Shown here piece after piece: positions 62,934 to 64,000 of a DNA stretch of 64,000 nucleotides. Each line of letters starts with the position of its first letter. The stretch's first letter is position 1. The notes beneath the pieces are model-generated. The model saw only the letters and a program-made list of their open reading frames with translations, ran no database searches and was not told the origin of the DNA. Made by a program: the position numbers and the translations under genes. Origin of the DNA: Affinundibacterium seohonense (lineage in GTDB: Bacteria; Pseudomonadota; Gammaproteobacteria; Burkholderiales; Burkholderiaceae_D); the NCBI RefSeq assembly GCF_014284305.1, contig NZ_JACOFW010000002.1, positions 186,001 to 250,000 on the forward strand, in the 5' to 3' direction.

Positions 62934-64000
62934 TCATCGCTGCCGTAAGCCGCCGCGCAATTTTCCAACGATCCCCGTCGGGAAAAAATACACCGACAAA
63001 ATAAACAAAACACCCAGCCACAACATCCAGCGATCAGGATGGAAGATTTGCGCCAGAATTGGAAAATCGACTAACGCTTCTGATCCCTGTGCCATCAAAT
63101 TTTTCAGATAATTTTGCGCGATGATAAATAGTGCCGCGCCAATCACCGCACCATACAATGTTCCCATACCACCGATGACCACGATCAATAAAATATCGGT
63201 CATGACTTCAAAACTCAGCATGGTCTTTGGCCCAACATAGCGCAACCACAGCGCCATTAAAGCGCCAGCTAAAGCGGCAAGTAAAGCTGCGAGACAATTG
63301 GCAAGAACACGGTAGACCACGGTGCGATAGCCGAGGGCTTCGGCACGGAATTCATTTTCACGTATCGCTTGCAAGACTCGACCAAATGGTGAATTGACGA
63401 CGCGAAGTAAGAACAAGAATAACAGCACACAAATACTAAATACGATGTAATAGGTAATCACCTTGCCATCGACCGTTCGTCCAAAAATATCATTTTCAAA
63501 TAATTGAAAACCGGGTGTCAGTATCTCTGGAACACGAAAAGTGATGCCGTCTTCGCCGCCCGTTAAATCGGATAATTGCGATGCCAAGACCGCAAAAGAC
63601 GACGCGACAGCCAGCGTAATCATAGAATAGAAAATCGCACGGACCCGTAAGGCAAACAAACCTATCATCAAGGCCAAGGCGACCGTCAAAATCAATGCCA
63701 ACAATATGCCGATGATGATCACACCCCAACCAGGTGTACCCGACGACAGCGCTAAGCCAACACCGTACGCACCGATGCCAAAGAACATCGTATGTGCGAA
63801 GGATACGATGCCTGTATAGCCGAGCAATAAATCATACGAGGCGACCAAAATAATGTAGATGCAAATTGTCGCTGCCGTATTCAAAGGACGTGCACCGCTG
63901 GTGATGAATGGTGCGGCTGCTAAGCCGAAGAATGTCAGCAGCAACAAAGCCGACAGCATGCGACTGCGCGGCAGATCATCGGATAAGAGTTGACGGAACA
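62934..64000 (-). CDS. livM: Branched-chain amino-acid ABC transporter permease LivM (5' end off window)
   Basis: Inner-membrane permease of the high-affinity branched-chain amino-acid importer, about ten helices. Visible are LVASYDLLLGYTGIVSFAH near the start and the family loop ENEFRAEALGYRTVVYRVLA. An ATG at 63959 is in frame, but the reading frame continues open past it to the right edge (FRQLLSDDLPRSR), so the true start is likely outside the window and the gene is partial. LivH and LivG/F would be expected beyond or elsewhere. Ends 8 bp from the hybrid kinase stop. Confidence 0.92.
   Translation of the reverse strand, partial: FRQLLSDDLPRSRMLSALLLLTFFGLAAAPFITSGARPLNTAATICIYIILVASYDLLLGYTGIVSFAHTMFFGIGAYGVGLALSSGTPGWGVIIIGILLALILTVALALMIGLFALRVRAIFYSMITLAVASSFAVLASQLSDLTGGEDGITFRVPEILTPGFQLFENDIFGRTVDGKVITYYIVFSICVLLFLFLLRVVNSPFGRVLQAIRENEFRAEALGYRTVVYRVLANCLAALLAALAGALMALWLRYVGPKTMLSFEVMTDILLIVVIGGMGTLYGAVIGAALFIIAQNYLKNLMAQGSEALVDFPILAQIFHPDRWMLWLGVLFILSVYFFPTGIVGKLRGGLRQR

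Overview
The window reads as chromosomal DNA of a betaproteobacterium of the order Burkholderiales, most like the family Oxalobacteraceae (an Undibacterium-type genome is my best guess). Reasons: betaproteobacterial-looking housekeeping proteins (ArgB, SlmA, EttA, HmgA/FahA), the rodA-rlpA and rsmI/yraN/diaA/dolP blocks, moderate GC with many TTG/TTA-rich coding stretches, and many secreted proteases and signalling proteins. No rRNA, tRNA, CRISPR array, integrase or insertion sequence was seen. This placement comes from protein familiarity only; no search was run.

Layout. 0-7 kb: cell-envelope and housekeeping block (end of rodA, rlpA, rsmI, yraN, diaA, dolP, lemA, a long M48 membrane protease). 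7-9.1 kb, minus strand: ECF sigma factor, zinc anti-sigma factor, GTP cyclohydrolase I and a BLUF blue-light receptor. 9.1-15 kb: argB, two structured intergenic elements, a HAD pyrimidine nucleotidase, slmA, yigZ, an orphan FliL-like protein, ettA. 15.4-25.2 kb: signalling and secretion (a GGEEF diguanylate cyclase, a LysR regulator, two LytS/LytTR two-component pairs, an exported hydrolase, cytochrome b561, an M4 protease). 25.2-31.4 kb: an SbtA-like bicarbonate transporter with a divergent CbbR/CmpR-like regulator, and a very large SNF2 helicase. 31.5-38.5 kb: small genes, a guanidinium exporter behind a guanidine-II (mini-ykkC) riboswitch, and an rtcB-prfH RNA-repair/ribosome-rescue operon with a long leader containing a 20-codon ORF and hairpins. 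38.7-47.4 kb: secreted metzincin protease, alanine dehydrogenase, a GIN-domain protein, two secreted alanine-rich low-complexity paralogues, Hsp20 and an M64 protease. 47.5-51.3 kb: LysR regulator and hmgA-fahA for tyrosine/homogentisate breakdown. 51.5-64 kb: lipoproteins, a periplasmic binding protein, a 2OG-Fe(II) oxygenase, a 1383-residue propeller histidine kinase divergent from a REC-HK-REC hybrid kinase, and livM running off the right edge.

Most notable: (1) the RtcB-PrfH module, known in other bacteria as a system for mending damaged 16S rRNA and rescuing damaged ribosomes, here with a leader that looks like a translation-sensing control element; (2) the guanidine-II riboswitch; (3) the ECF/anti-sigma/folE/BLUF block, which looks like a light or photo-oxidative response unit; (4) a 230-bp chain of inverted repeats at 10.65-10.88 kb; (5) an attenuator-like hairpin ahead of the metzincin protease gene.
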